Below are positions 27,375 through 36,318 of a DNA stretch of 59,615 nt, piece after piece. The notes below the pieces were generated by a model. The model was given only the letters and a program-made list of their open reading frames with translations, had not been told where the DNA came from and did no database searches. Numbering within the stretch: position 1 is the first letter of the stretch; each line of letters starts with the position of its first letter. The DNA is from Desulfobacterales bacterium. Its GTDB lineage: Bacteria; Desulfobacterota; Desulfobacteria; Desulfobacterales; JADGBH01. The DNA lies in NCBI GenBank assembly GCA_015231595.1, contig JADGBH010000020.1:1-59615 (forward strand), given 5' to 3'. The translations under genes were made by a program, and so were the position numbers.

Positions 27375-27870
27375 ACAAATTCCAAAAAAAAATATGGAAA
27401 AAGCTATAAAATACAAAAAACTTCCGGGCAGAAGTAGAGGATTAGTGTCAGGAATCCATGAGCTTTGGTATTGTGAAGATCATATGATCTACGTTATATC
27501 TCATAATGTTTCTGAAGATTATAAAAGATTTTATTACTCTGATATTCAATCTTTTATTATACGAAAAACTATAACAGGAATAATTTTTAATGTTATTCTA
27601 ATTTTATCCGTCTTATGTTTTCTTTATATTTTTTATATTTCTTCAATGCTTGATTCATGGATTTCGTGGGTTGTTATAGGATTATTCGCTCTAAATTTTT
27701 TTAGAAGCCTATATTTAGGTTATAGTTGTAATTTTTATATAATGACAGCAGTTCAATTAAGACGAATAAAATCTATTAATAGATCAAAAAAAGTTGATAG
27801 CTTTCTTAAAAAAATAATGCCTTTAGTAACAAATGCACAAAAAAAAACCGAAATTCAACCTAAGGTATAG
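27364..27870 (+). CDS. small membrane protein, unrecognised
   Basis: 168 residues from ATG 27364, inside the last codons of the methyltransferase gene. The first 65 residues are soluble (GIHELWYCEDHMIYVI). Two membrane helices (about 72-95 and 100-120) are followed by a basic tail (RRIKSINRSKKVDSFLKK). The stop TAG (27868-27870) is formed by the first three bases of a MITE, so the original C terminus may have differed. Overlap with the upstream gene implies translational coupling. I do not recognise a family. Confidence 0.7.
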   Translation: MKDKQIPKKNMEKAIKYKKLPGRSRGLVSGIHELWYCEDHMIYVISHNVSEDYKRFYYSDIQSFIIRKTITGIIFNVILILSVLCFLYIFYISSMLDSWISWVVIGLFALNFFRSLYLGYSCNFYIMTAVQLRRIKSINRSKKVDSFLKKIMPLVTNAQKKTEIQPKV

Positions 27871-28072
27871 TTTTTAAGAAAAGTAAATTAAATAAACGTC
27901 GTAGGACGTCATTCCGGAAAAAATTGAAAAATGAATATTTTTCAATTTTAATCCGGAATCCAGAATAAAAGTCTTCATATTCTCTGGATTCCGGGTTAAA
28001 GTCAGAAAATCTAAACGATTTTCTGACTTTCCCCGGAATGACGATAATCCAAAATATTTTTCTTAAATACTG
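27868..28072. mobile_element. MITE family 1, full copy (205 bp)
   Basis: It starts TAGTTTTTAAGAAAAGTA (27868) and ends CTTAAATACTG (28072), flanked by TA (27866-27867, 28073-28074). It is nearly identical to 12979-13192: the 9 bp TGGAAAAAT present there is absent here, and one C is T near the right end. It sits inside an otherwise tight gene run, between the small membrane protein and the B-box gene. It supplies the upstream stop codon and ends 36 bp before the next start. Confidence 0.8.
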
Positions 28073-28108
28073 TAGATATCGAAAGTCCAATATTGGATGT
28101 TGAAAGTA

Positions 28109-28420
28109 ATGAAAATAAGCAATCTTAGATGTTTTAACCATAACGATAGAGAAGCTGTAGCAAAATGCCTTGAATGCATGAATTTTTTTTGCCGAGAATG
28201 TGTTACAGAACATGATGATCGGCTTTTATGTGCGCTATGCATTGAAAAATTGACTAAAAGCAAGGAACATATTAAATATAAATTCCCTAATTTAAAGTGC
28301 CTCTTCAAGTTTTTATTAGGAATGGGCATAATATGGATTTTCTTTTTTTACTTAGGAAGATTAATATTAAACTTACCTGAAGCTTTCCATGAAGGCTCTA
28401 TTTGGAAAAATCAATGGTGA
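28109..28420 (+). CDS. B-box-type zinc finger membrane protein
   Basis: 103 residues from ATG 28109 (MKISNLRCF). Residues 8-45 hold the B-box pattern of Cys and His ligands (CFNHNDREAVAKCLECMNFF, then CRECVTEHDDRLLCALC). One membrane helix follows (about 67-88) and then a short tail. Bacterial B-box proteins of this size are common next to DUF4129 genes in Desulfobacterota and myxobacteria, as here. The upstream MITE means its own promoter or read-through through the hairpins is needed. No strong ribosome site is visible. Confidence 0.75.
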   Translation: MKISNLRCFNHNDREAVAKCLECMNFFCRECVTEHDDRLLCALCIEKLTKSKEHIKYKFPNLKCLFKFLLGMGIIWIFFFYLGRLILNLPEAFHEGSIWKNQW

Positions 28421-28440
28421 ATTGTGAAAGGAGATCTTAA

Positions 28441-30060
28441 ATGGCAAAGTTTAAAGGTAGAAAAGCTTTAGACATTATAGAACAGGCTGTTTCGTTGTTA
28501 AAGAGCTCTCCTGTGGAACACTTAACAATATATTATGTCGGAACTGTTCCTTTTTTTTTAGGAGTAATTTATTTTTGGATTGATTTTTCAACGAGTCCTT
28601 TTGCTTATGCCTATTGTGGAATTTCATCTTTTTGGATTGGCCTTCTATTTATTTGGATGAAGTTTTTTCATTCAATATATACAATAAACATGCTCAGTTT
28701 TATCGGAATAAATCCATACAAAACATGGTCAATTAAACGAATAATCAGCATGTTTTCTAATCAAACTCTTATTCACGCTACAGGGCTTATAGTGTTGCCT
28801 GTTTCATTAGTTTTATCGGTTCCTTTTCCTTGGGCGTATGCCTTTTATCAGCATGTTTTATATCAAGAAAATAAAGAAATAAAAAAAATATACAAAAAAG
28901 CATGGACTGATTCAAAACTTTGGCCGATCCAAAATCATATAATTATTTTTATATTTTTTATTTTCGGTTTTTTTGTTTATATTAATATTTTCAGTGCGCT
29001 GTATATATTACCGAATCTTATTAAAATCCTTTTTGGCTATGAATTTTTTATCGTAAAAGGCGGTTTTGATTTTTTTAATTCAACTTTTCTTATGATAGTC
29101 TTCTCTATTACCTATTTATGCATAGACCCTATAATAAAAGCTGTTTATGTTTTTAGAGGATTTTACGGAGATTCAATTAAGTTGGGATATGATTTAAAAT
29201 CAGAAATAAAGCTTAATTTTTCAAGCATCTCAAGCTTAATTCTTCTTTGCTTAATATTTTTTACTTTTTTCAGCATTGATATAGCTTACTCATCGGATAA
29301 TTTGAATTTAGATAAAACTGTTTCATCTGAAGAATTAGAAGAATCCATAAAGAAAACTATGAGTAAGTCTGAATATGCATGGAAATTTCCTAAAGATGGC
29401 ATAGAAAAAGAATATAAAGAAATGCCAGGACCTTTGGAATACTTTTTTGAATCAGTTATCGATTTTTTTAAAAAAATCGAAAATAAAATACGAACATGGC
29501 TTAATAAATTAAAATTCGAGGATAAACTTAACACAGATAAAAAAACGAAAAAGCATTCCCTTAAAGAGTGGAATCAATATTATTTATGGATTATTTTGAT
29601 AATCTTTGCAGTTATAAATATTGTGTATGCATTACTATATTTATATAAAAAGCATAGGAATATTAATGGTAGTTCAGCTTTTTTAACCGATGTTTCAGGA
29701 ACAGATATTTTTGATTTATCAAACGAAAACATATTAGCAGACGAAAAAGCTCCTTCAGAATGGATATTACTTGGTAAGAATTTGATTGAACAGGGATTAT
29801 TTAGACTTGCAGTAAGGGCTTATTTTCTTGGGATTCTTTCTTTTTTATCCGATAAAAGATTGATAGTTATAGAAAAATACAAATCAAATCGTGATTATAT
29901 TAAAGACTTAAAAAGAAGGGAACTTTACAATAACGAAATATTGTCAATTTTTTCTTCACAAGTAGAACTATTTGATAAAACATGGTATGGAAGGCATGAT
30001 TTAACATTTGAAAAGGCTGTGGAGTTTGTCCAAAGTCAAGAAAGGCTGATGCTTCTTTGA
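28441..30060 (+). CDS. DUF4129-type membrane protein
   Basis: 539 residues. The N-terminal half has about six membrane helices, with a stretch like the glycerophosphoryl-diester/DUF families (WSIKRIISMF). A periplasmic charged linker spans about 285-375, followed by another helix near 380-402. The C-terminal 100 residues match DUF4129 (GLFRLAVRAYFLGILSFLSD … SNRDYIKDL … FDKTWYGRHDLTFE). AAAGGAG precedes the ATG. The family is usually encoded with DUF4350 and MoxR/DUF58 proteins; only DUF4350 is present here. The function is unknown. Confidence 0.8.
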   Translation: MAKFKGRKALDIIEQAVSLLKSSPVEHLTIYYVGTVPFFLGVIYFWIDFSTSPFAYAYCGISSFWIGLLFIWMKFFHSIYTINMLSFIGINPYKTWSIKRIISMFSNQTLIHATGLIVLPVSLVLSVPFPWAYAFYQHVLYQENKEIKKIYKKAWTDSKLWPIQNHIIIFIFFIFGFFVYINIFSALYILPNLIKILFGYEFFIVKGGFDFFNSTFLMIVFSITYLCIDPIIKAVYVFRGFYGDSIKLGYDLKSEIKLNFSSISSLILLCLIFFTFFSIDIAYSSDNLNLDKTVSSEELEESIKKTMSKSEYAWKFPKDGIEKEYKEMPGPLEYFFESVIDFFKKIENKIRTWLNKLKFEDKLNTDKKTKKHSLKEWNQYYLWIILIIFAVINIVYALLYLYKKHRNINGSSAFLTDVSGTDIFDLSNENILADEKAPSEWILLGKNLIEQGLFRLAVRAYFLGILSFLSDKRLIVIEKYKSNRDYIKDLKRRELYNNEILSIFSSQVELFDKTWYGRHDLTFEKAVEFVQSQERLMLL

Positions 30061-31187
30061 AAAATAAAAAAATACTTTCAGCATTTTTTATTTTTATTGT
30101 TTTATTTTTTACATGGGGGATTTTTAAACTTTTTAGTTTAAAATTTCAAAGGGGAGACATATATCCTCCGTATTCGTCTTTAAGGTCAGATCCTTTAGGA
30201 AGTAAAGCTTTTTATGAATCTATCAAAAATCTTATTTACACTGAAAGAAATTATTTATCCTTAAAAAAATTTGAAAAACTTAATAATGGAAATCAAACTT
30301 TTTTTTGTTTAGGAATATCAATTTATGATTTTATGCTTAATAATGAAGAAGAGTTAAAGAGCCTTGAAAAATTTGTAAAAAAGGGGGGGAGGCTTATAAT
30401 AGCTTTTTTTCCTTTGCTCAAATATTCCGATAGCTCTGAAAAATCCAAAAAAGATAATAAAATTGTTGATTTATGGGATGTTTCTATTAATTCCAAGCTT
30501 GAGGCATTTGACTATAAAGACATAAGTAAATTCACTTTGAATGAAAGTGTATTTGGATATGTTCCAATAAATACAAGTTTATATTTTTCAATTGAAAACA
30601 CAGAGTGGAAAGCTTTATTATCGATTGATGAATATCCTATAATTATTGAGAACACATGGGAGAAAGGTTCTATAATTCTTTGCGCTGACAGTTATTTTTT
30701 TAGCAATGAATGCCTTCAAAAATATAGAAGTACTGACTTATTTTCTTATATGATTGGTTATTCTGATAAAGTGATATTTGATGAATTTCATTTTGGAATA
30801 GCTCAGTCAGAGAATGTTTCGGATTTTATTATTTCAAGCCGTTTATATTGGTTCATTATAGTTTTATTTGTAATATTTGGCTTATTTATTTGGAAGAATT
30901 CGATGCCATTAGTTCCTCTAAATGAAGAATTTGAAAAAGAATACTTGATTTCAGACAAAGATTATGGAAAGGGATTAATAGGTCTTATTAAACAAAATAT
31001 ATCTCAAAAAGACTTATTGAACATATGTTTTATTGAATGGAAAAAAACAATAAACTTATATAAAAAAATAGACCCTCAAAAATTAAATAGAATAAAAGAA
31101 ATTATAGGCAAAGAAAGCCATAAGCCTTTTAATCAACAAAATTTAATTAAATCTTATAATGCTATTTATAATATTTTAAAAAGGTAA
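30057..31187 (+). CDS. DUF4350-type membrane protein
   Basis: 376 residues. The start TTG at 30057 overlaps the DUF4129 stop by 4 bases (TTGA), a coupled start. A membrane helix lies at about 8-26. A large periplasmic domain (about 30-260) follows with the family landmarks SSLRSDPLGSKAFYESI and FVKKGGRLIIAF. A second membrane helix lies at about 262-280, followed by a cytoplasmic tail. DUF4350 proteins accompany DUF4129 proteins and resemble a glutamine-amidotransferase-like fold without clear catalytic residues. The role is unknown. Confidence 0.8.
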   Translation: MKNKKILSAFFIFIVLFFTWGIFKLFSLKFQRGDIYPPYSSLRSDPLGSKAFYESIKNLIYTERNYLSLKKFEKLNNGNQTFFCLGISIYDFMLNNEEELKSLEKFVKKGGRLIIAFFPLLKYSDSSEKSKKDNKIVDLWDVSINSKLEAFDYKDISKFTLNESVFGYVPINTSLYFSIENTEWKALLSIDEYPIIIENTWEKGSIILCADSYFFSNECLQKYRSTDLFSYMIGYSDKVIFDEFHFGIAQSENVSDFIISSRLYWFIIVLFVIFGLFIWKNSMPLVPLNEEFEKEYLISDKDYGKGLIGLIKQNISQKDLLNICFIEWKKTINLYKKIDPQKLNRIKEIIGKESHKPFNQQNLIKSYNAIYNILKR

Positions 31188-31201
31188 GGAGAATATATTT
31201 T

Positions 31202-32038
31202 ATGACTTCATGTAAAAGTTCATCTTGTAACTGTGGGCATGATTCTGCTCAAGAACGAGATACATCTGTTGAGGATTCTTTGAACAAGATAAAAAAAAAG
31301 TTTCTTGTTATGAGCGGTAAAGGAGGAGTTGGAAAAACGAGTGTTTCTGTTAACTTATCAATTGCTCTTGCAAATAAAGGCTTTAAAGTAGGTCTTCTTG
31401 ATGTTGATATACACGGACCCGATATCCCAAGAATGCTTGGTTTTCAAGGATTGCTCGATATAAACGAAAAGAAAAGACTTATTCCAATGCAGTATTCTGA
31501 AAATTTAAAAGCCGTTTCTATTGAATCTGTAAGCAGAAATAGAGATGATGCTATTATTTGGCGAGGTCCAATAAAACATTCCGTTATAATGCAATTTATC
31601 GGAGAAGTTGAATGGGGAGATCTTGATTTTCTAATTATTGATGCTCCCCCTGGAACAGGAGATGAGCCTTTAACTATTGCTCAAACAATAAGAGATGCAA
31701 AAGCTATTATAGTTACAACTCCCCAAGAAGTTGCCCTTGCTGATGTTAGAAAATCTATCAATTTTTGTAAAATAGCTAATATGGAAATTTTCGGAATGAT
31801 TGAAAACATGAGCATTTTTAAATGCCCCCATTGTGCCAATACACTAGAGCTTTTCGGAGCAGGCGGAGGAGAAAAAACGTCTAAAGATTTTAATATAAAT
31901 TTTCTCGGCAAAATTCCATTTGATCCCAATTTAGTTGCTTGTAGTGATATGGGAATATCTTATCAAGAGAGATATAAAGATTCTGAAACATCGCAAGCTT
32001 TTACTAAAATAGCCGAAAAAGTAGCATCGGCATTATAA
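31202..32038 (+). CDS. Mrp/NBP35-family Fe-S carrier ATPase
   Basis: 278 residues. An N-terminal cysteine cluster (CKSSSCNCG) is typical of NBP35-like members. The P-loop GKGGVGKTSVSVNL (about 38-51) with the deviant Walker A, LDVDIHGPDIPRMLG, and APPGTGDEPLT define the Mrp ATPases. CPHC near 201-204 is the bridging cluster site. Such proteins carry and insert Fe-S clusters in the cytosol. AAGGAG precedes the ATG. It is separated from DUF4350 by 14 bp, so it is probably co-transcribed with that unit. Confidence 0.92.
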   Translation: MTSCKSSSCNCGHDSAQERDTSVEDSLNKIKKKFLVMSGKGGVGKTSVSVNLSIALANKGFKVGLLDVDIHGPDIPRMLGFQGLLDINEKKRLIPMQYSENLKAVSIESVSRNRDDAIIWRGPIKHSVIMQFIGEVEWGDLDFLIIDAPPGTGDEPLTIAQTIRDAKAIIVTTPQEVALADVRKSINFCKIANMEIFGMIENMSIFKCPHCANTLELFGAGGGEKTSKDFNINFLGKIPFDPNLVACSDMGISYQERYKDSETSQAFTKIAEKVASAL

Positions 32039-32073
32039 TTAGTTTTGTAGAACGACAGACAATCAAAACAGAT

Positions 32074-32106
32074 AATAGCCTGGCAATTTTTTATTGCCAG
32101 GCTATT
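32074..32106. terminator. hairpin between convergent genes
   Basis: AATAGCCTGGCAAT (32074-32087) and ATTGCCAGGCTATT (32093-32106) form a perfect 14-bp stem with a 5-T loop. It lies between the Mrp stop and the end of the minus-strand nucleotidyltransferase gene, whose stop codon it overlaps. It probably ends transcription from both sides, though there is no U tract after the stem. A related imperfect stem occurs at 46024-46043. Confidence 0.65.
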
Positions 32107-33346
32107 AATGCTCCAGCCAGTCTGCAATAAGGATTTTACGTTCAGAAATAGGCTTTAAGCCCTCATCTTTTTGTTGATATTTTGTAAAAGTCTGCCAATG
32201 GCGGCGAAATAAATCAATAAATCTGAGAGGATAATAACCATAAATTCTTATGGAATCCATTGGAACTGAATATTGTGAGGCTATAACTGCCTTTGGCAGA
32301 AAAAGTTGATTCCAAAAAATTCTAATTTTTTCCCATAAACTGCCGCTTTCTAAAAGTTTTACAAAAGGCACTGGCATAGAAGCGATAAAGCTTTTATCAC
32401 TTAAAACCTGCGCCCTACATGCAGTAAGGACTGTTTCTGTCATGTCTATAGGCATTATCCTTTTTAAGACATCTGATGGGATATCAGCTCCTACTAAATC
32501 TTTTGCCAACCGCAGTGCCATATAAACTCCCTTATGACAGCCACTTTTAAATGTTAGCTCTGTTATTATCTCCCAGTCAATCTTCGGCTTAATTTTATCT
32601 ATAATTTCTGAAATATCACAAAAAGGTCTTAAACCAAATTCAAATAAATGCTGATGGGAGGTGTGCTGGCAAATATGCAGCAACAAGTCTTCTGGCGATA
32701 AAGTCATTGCTTTACAGCCAAATATATCAATGGGCACAGCACGTTCCCATAAATCTTTTGCACCTACAAATGTTTCATCAGGTTTTGTCAAAGTCCAATG
32801 AATTTCAAAGCCAACGCCCTGTTCACTTTTAATCATACGGGGCACATGCCTCAGTGTTCTGAACATGGCTTCTGAAAAGATAAATTCGCTCGAAGAATAC
32901 CCCATACTTTTTAAAATATCCACAATTCGTTCAACATCTTCAGGACGGGCAAGCACATCAATATCGTTCATTTCTCTAAGCCCCAAATTTTCATAAACTG
33001 AATTCGCTAAAAATATGCCTTTGAGCAGTATCAGGGGTCTTCCTTCAGAATTAAGAATAGATAATAAGTTCTTAAGTTCTCCATAAAGCGTCATATTACG
33101 CATAGTGTTCATTCGTAAAGCTTGAATTAGTACTTCCGCATTATTAACGGGAATGGACTCATTTAGTCCTTTTTGCTTGAGCCTATGCCATAGCAGGGGT
33201 ATAACCCTCTGCGCCTTTGCTATCTCTAAAAAATCTTGCCAGTCCTCAAGAGAAAGGTTTTCCAATCTCGAATCGTCGAAATCAGGTTCGTTTCTTTTTA
33301 AACAGTCCATCAGTAGCTGAGAAACTTCCCATCGCATTGTTTTCAT
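32105..33346 (-). CDS. nucleotidyltransferase family protein of lasso-type locus
   Basis: 413 residues. The nucleotidyltransferase_5 pattern is clear near residues 105-145: LILLKGIFLANSVYEN, LREMNDIDVLARPEDVERIV. The DIDVL aspartates are the metal ligands. IHWTL and the HICQHTSHQHLF stretch follow. Members of this family are frequent tailoring genes in lasso-peptide and other ribosomal-peptide clusters, where some modify the peptide. AAGGAA precedes the ATG. It follows the ABC gene by 29 bp on the minus strand. The substrate is unknown. Confidence 0.8.
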   Translation of the reverse strand: MKTMRWEVSQLLMDCLKRNEPDFDDSRLENLSLEDWQDFLEIAKAQRVIPLLWHRLKQKGLNESIPVNNAEVLIQALRMNTMRNMTLYGELKNLLSILNSEGRPLILLKGIFLANSVYENLGLREMNDIDVLARPEDVERIVDILKSMGYSSSEFIFSEAMFRTLRHVPRMIKSEQGVGFEIHWTLTKPDETFVGAKDLWERAVPIDIFGCKAMTLSPEDLLLHICQHTSHQHLFEFGLRPFCDISEIIDKIKPKIDWEIITELTFKSGCHKGVYMALRLAKDLVGADIPSDVLKRIMPIDMTETVLTACRAQVLSDKSFIASMPVPFVKLLESGSLWEKIRIFWNQLFLPKAVIASQYSVPMDSIRIYGYYPLRFIDLFRRHWQTFTKYQQKDEGLKPISERKILIADWLEH

Positions 33347-33375
33347 AAAAATTTTCCTTATAAAGCAGTTGTATA

Positions 33376-35205
33376 TTAATTACGTTCCTGTTTCATCTGT
33401 CTTGTCCATGATTCTGCATAGCGTCCATTAACATCTATTAATTCCTGATGGCTGCCAGATTCAATGATTCTTCCTTTTTCCATAACATGAATTACATCCG
33501 CCTGCAAGGCTGTAGTTAAACGATGAGTAATAATCAAAGCGGTTCTTCCGTCAACGATCTGATGAAAACGCATTAGCCAGTCCGACTCTGCCCAGGAATC
33601 CATAGAACTGGTCGGCTCATCTAAAATAATTAATTCCGCTTTTCTCAAGAATGCTCTGGCTAATGCTAATCTCTGCCATTCTCCACCACTAAGTTCAGCT
33701 CCTCCAAACCATTTACCCAAAACTGATTCATAGGTTTCAGGCAAGCGATTGATTGGAATATCAGCTCCTGATGCCCTGCTTGCGGTTTTTATCTGGTCAA
33801 TATTAGGATTATTATCTATATCGCCAAAAGCAATATTATTAAAAACCGTGTCATGATAGCGAACCGGCTCTTGAAAAAGCACAGTAATTCGTATTCTAAG
33901 AGATTCAAAAGAAAAATTTTTTATATCAGTTCCATCAATAAGTAGACAACCTTTTTCAGGATCATAAAAACGACAGATAAGTTTTATCAAAGTAGTTTTT
34001 CCAGCTCCGTTTTCACCCATCAACGCAGTAATTTTTCCAGCCGGAATGTGTAAATTAAAATTTTCTAAGGCTGGCTGAGCATTACCAGGATATAAAAAAG
34101 TAACATTTTGTAGGTCTATCGCTTTTTTTAAGAAGGGATAGTCTATCTCCTTATCAGGCGAAGATATCCGGGGTTTTATCGATAGGAATTCAAAAAGATT
34201 TTCTAAAAACATGATGTTACGATAAATCTCTCCAGCACTGCTTAAAAGTGAACGCATCATTCGTTGACCTTGATAAAACGCTTGATAGAAAAGAGCTATA
34301 CTGCCCAGACCAACTGCACCTCTTAATACCTGAAGCGCAATCCAAACAAGGGCACCGACTAAACTTGCCAGGCCTATGAGTGCAGCTACTGCCTGTGATA
34401 CAGCTTCACTACGGACAAGCTCTACCCGTTCTTTGCGTAATCGTTTGCGCAAATTTTTAAAAAGTGTTTGAAAATGAGGACCAAGACCAAACAACCTCAT
34501 CTCCAAAGCAGCTTCCCTCTGGGTAAGTATCATATCATAATAAGAAGTTTTTCTAGTATCCTTAGTATTTCTAATCCGCCAGTGATGGAAACGAATCGTG
34601 TGACGAAATACAACTAAAAGCGCTGGCAAAGTACTGAATAACAACAACAATGGAATCCATATCCCGAATGTCAGTAAAACCCCTCCCATGGCTGCTAATG
34701 TAATAAAACTTTGTATCATTATTCCAGCATTTTCTATAAGTGCTGCAGGACGACTAATAGCATCTATTCTGGCACGATGCAATTGATCGTAATATTCTGG
34801 AGTGTCATAAAAGGAAATATCGATCTGTATAGCTTTATCATGAATAAGCCCATGAACGTAATCTTGCACACGTTCAGACTGGTCAGTACGTATCCATTTA
34901 CTAACGCCCCGTAACACTTCACCTGCAATAAGAACTATAATCATTGCAATACCTGCGGGAAAAATTGACATCATAGACTCCCATCCACCGCCTAAACCAA
35001 TCATTGCAACAATACTATCTACCAATGTTCGCGTAAGATAAACAGCAGCAATCGGGAGCAATCCCTGTAATAGCAACAATATTATCCAAATAATGGCTAA
35101 TTTCCCAGCTGATTGATGAATTAGTTTAAAGGCCATTGGCAAATAAGGGAGTTGTTGTTTGAATTTTATATATATATCGGAAATATTTTTTATCATATGT
35201 CGCAT
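33376..35205 (-). CDS. ABC transporter, fused permease-ATPase (lasso-type exporter)
   Basis: 609 residues: a six-helix transmembrane domain (about 30-330) and a nucleotide-binding domain (about 360-600). The latter has Walker A GENGAGKTT, Q-loop FQEPVRYH, signature LSGGEWQRLALARAF, Walker B LIILDEPTSS and the switch histidine in ITHRL. There is no C39 peptidase domain, as expected for a lasso-peptide exporter (D protein), where the leader is cut by B2. The start could be ATG 35205 or 35196. It is divergent from the B2 gene. Confidence 0.85.
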   Translation of the reverse strand: MRHMIKNISDIYIKFKQQLPYLPMAFKLIHQSAGKLAIIWIILLLLQGLLPIAAVYLTRTLVDSIVAMIGLGGGWESMMSIFPAGIAMIIVLIAGEVLRGVSKWIRTDQSERVQDYVHGLIHDKAIQIDISFYDTPEYYDQLHRARIDAISRPAALIENAGIMIQSFITLAAMGGVLLTFGIWIPLLLLFSTLPALLVVFRHTIRFHHWRIRNTKDTRKTSYYDMILTQREAALEMRLFGLGPHFQTLFKNLRKRLRKERVELVRSEAVSQAVAALIGLASLVGALVWIALQVLRGAVGLGSIALFYQAFYQGQRMMRSLLSSAGEIYRNIMFLENLFEFLSIKPRISSPDKEIDYPFLKKAIDLQNVTFLYPGNAQPALENFNLHIPAGKITALMGENGAGKTTLIKLICRFYDPEKGCLLIDGTDIKNFSFESLRIRITVLFQEPVRYHDTVFNNIAFGDIDNNPNIDQIKTASRASGADIPINRLPETYESVLGKWFGGAELSGGEWQRLALARAFLRKAELIILDEPTSSMDSWAESDWLMRFHQIVDGRTALIITHRLTTALQADVIHVMEKGRIIESGSHQELIDVNGRYAESWTRQMKQERN

Positions 35206-35511
35206 AATGTAATAAACCTAAATTATAGAAAAATGTTATCGCGATTAAATTATCAAAAGAAAGCATTCTGTCAATAAAAATTTAACATAACTAAATTATA
35301 AACCCAACATCCATTTAATTTCTTAACAACTATGTGAAATATAGCATTAAGGCCACAATAAAAACTTTTGAGCATTTTAATTTTTACTTGAAAAGACGCT
35401 CATTATATGGTTATAAAAAACTTTGGAATTCTCAAAATTAAATAATCAAAAATATCCATAAGTTCATATTCAGATATAAACAATTAATATTATTAAATAA
35501 AAGGTTTTCTT
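35206..35511. other. divergent intergenic region, no precursor gene seen
   Basis: This 306-bp region separates the ABC gene and the B2 gene, the usual place for a lasso precursor. Both strands were read for short frames. The longest is a 34-codon minus-strand frame (35271-35375) without the leader pattern or an acidic ring residue; other frames are 7-18 codons. It is AT-rich and probably holds two divergent promoters. No precursor can be supported here. Confidence 0.6.
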
Positions 35512-35955
35512 TTGAGGAAATATACAGACCTTATAATCAAATTTTTAAAAAAATCTCTTAATGAAAAAATAATTTATCTGGAGGTTATATTTTGGCTTGC
35601 TATCACTCGCCTATCCATTTTAACACTGCATTTCAAATTTATTGCCCGTTTTTTAGGAAAACATATGGCGGAATCCGAGAAACAACATCCTCCCCATACA
35701 ATGAAAAAGGCAAGAGTTATTGCAGCACGAATTTATACCTTAAGTAAATATTTACCTTGGGAATGCAAATGTCTTGTTCAGGCCATTTCAGGCAAAATGA
35801 TGCTGAAAAAACGTAAAATTACAAATACCATGTATCTTGGTGTTTGTAAAGATAACCATGGAATGCTTATGGCTCATGCGTGGCTGCGCGTTGGAGATTC
35901 AATCATACTGGGTGGTGATGTTAAACGATTTACAGTAGTAGCTACGTTTGCATAA
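35512..35955 (+). CDS. lasso-peptide B2-type leader protease (transglutaminase-like)
   Basis: 147 residues. The C-terminal half matches the transglutaminase-like B2 family: CLVQAISGKMMLKK with catalytic Cys87, MYLGVCKDNHGMLMAHAWLR with His122, and LGGDVKRF with Asp136. The triad and its spacing are complete. The family cleaves the leader of lasso precursors held by the B1 protein. The N-terminal helix (about 20-48) is hydrophobic, as usual. The start is a TTG at 35512 with weak ribosome signal. It is followed by the B1 and cyclase genes. Confidence 0.88.
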   Translation: MRKYTDLIIKFLKKSLNEKIIYLEVIFWLAITRLSILTLHFKFIARFLGKHMAESEKQHPPHTMKKARVIAARIYTLSKYLPWECKCLVQAISGKMMLKKRKITNTMYLGVCKDNHGMLMAHAWLRVGDSIILGGDVKRFTVVATFA

Positions 35956-36015
35956 CTAATTTTGGGTTGAAAAATAATTATGAATCAAAAAACTAAACAA
36001 TAAGGAGCTCATAAC

Positions 36016-36291
36016 GTGAATTTATATACTAAAGTTGTTCGCTGTTCAGAAGTTCTCACTTCGCCAGCTCATGAAGAGCTTGTTATGTTTGATGCTGAAG
36101 CAGGAAAATATTACGGACTAAATGAAATGGCAACTATTATTTGGAATAAGCTTGAAAACATGATCAGCATTGAAAAACTCTGTAGTGATCTTATAAAAAA
36201 TTTTGAAGTATCTGAAGATATCTGTCAAAAAGAAGTTATATCAGTTTTAACAAAAATGCATGAAAAAAAGCTTATCACTATTAGAGAATAA
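36016..36291 (+). CDS. lasso-peptide B1-type PqqD-like recognition protein
   Basis: 91 residues, starting at GTG 36016 with AAGGAG eight bases upstream. It is a PqqD-like RRE domain: an N-terminal β-hairpin (LVMFDAEAGKYYGLNEMATI) followed by helices (WNKLENMISIEKLCSDLI, QKEVISVLTKMHEKKLI). This fold binds leader peptides and hands them to modifying enzymes. It sits between the B2 protease and the cyclase, the standard split-B lasso order. Its presence implies a leader-bearing precursor somewhere in the genome. Confidence 0.9.
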   Translation: MNLYTKVVRCSEVLTSPAHEELVMFDAEAGKYYGLNEMATIIWNKLENMISIEKLCSDLIKNFEVSEDICQKEVISVLTKMHEKKLITIRE

Positions 36292-36318
36292 GTTTAACAA
36301 CGAAGTGAATTATATATT

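Noticed and set aside
35271..35375. 34-codon minus-strand frame between the ABC and B2 genes, considered as lasso precursor
   Set aside because: No acidic residue for the ring bond and no leader pattern; no ribosome site; ends in plain AT-rich sequence.
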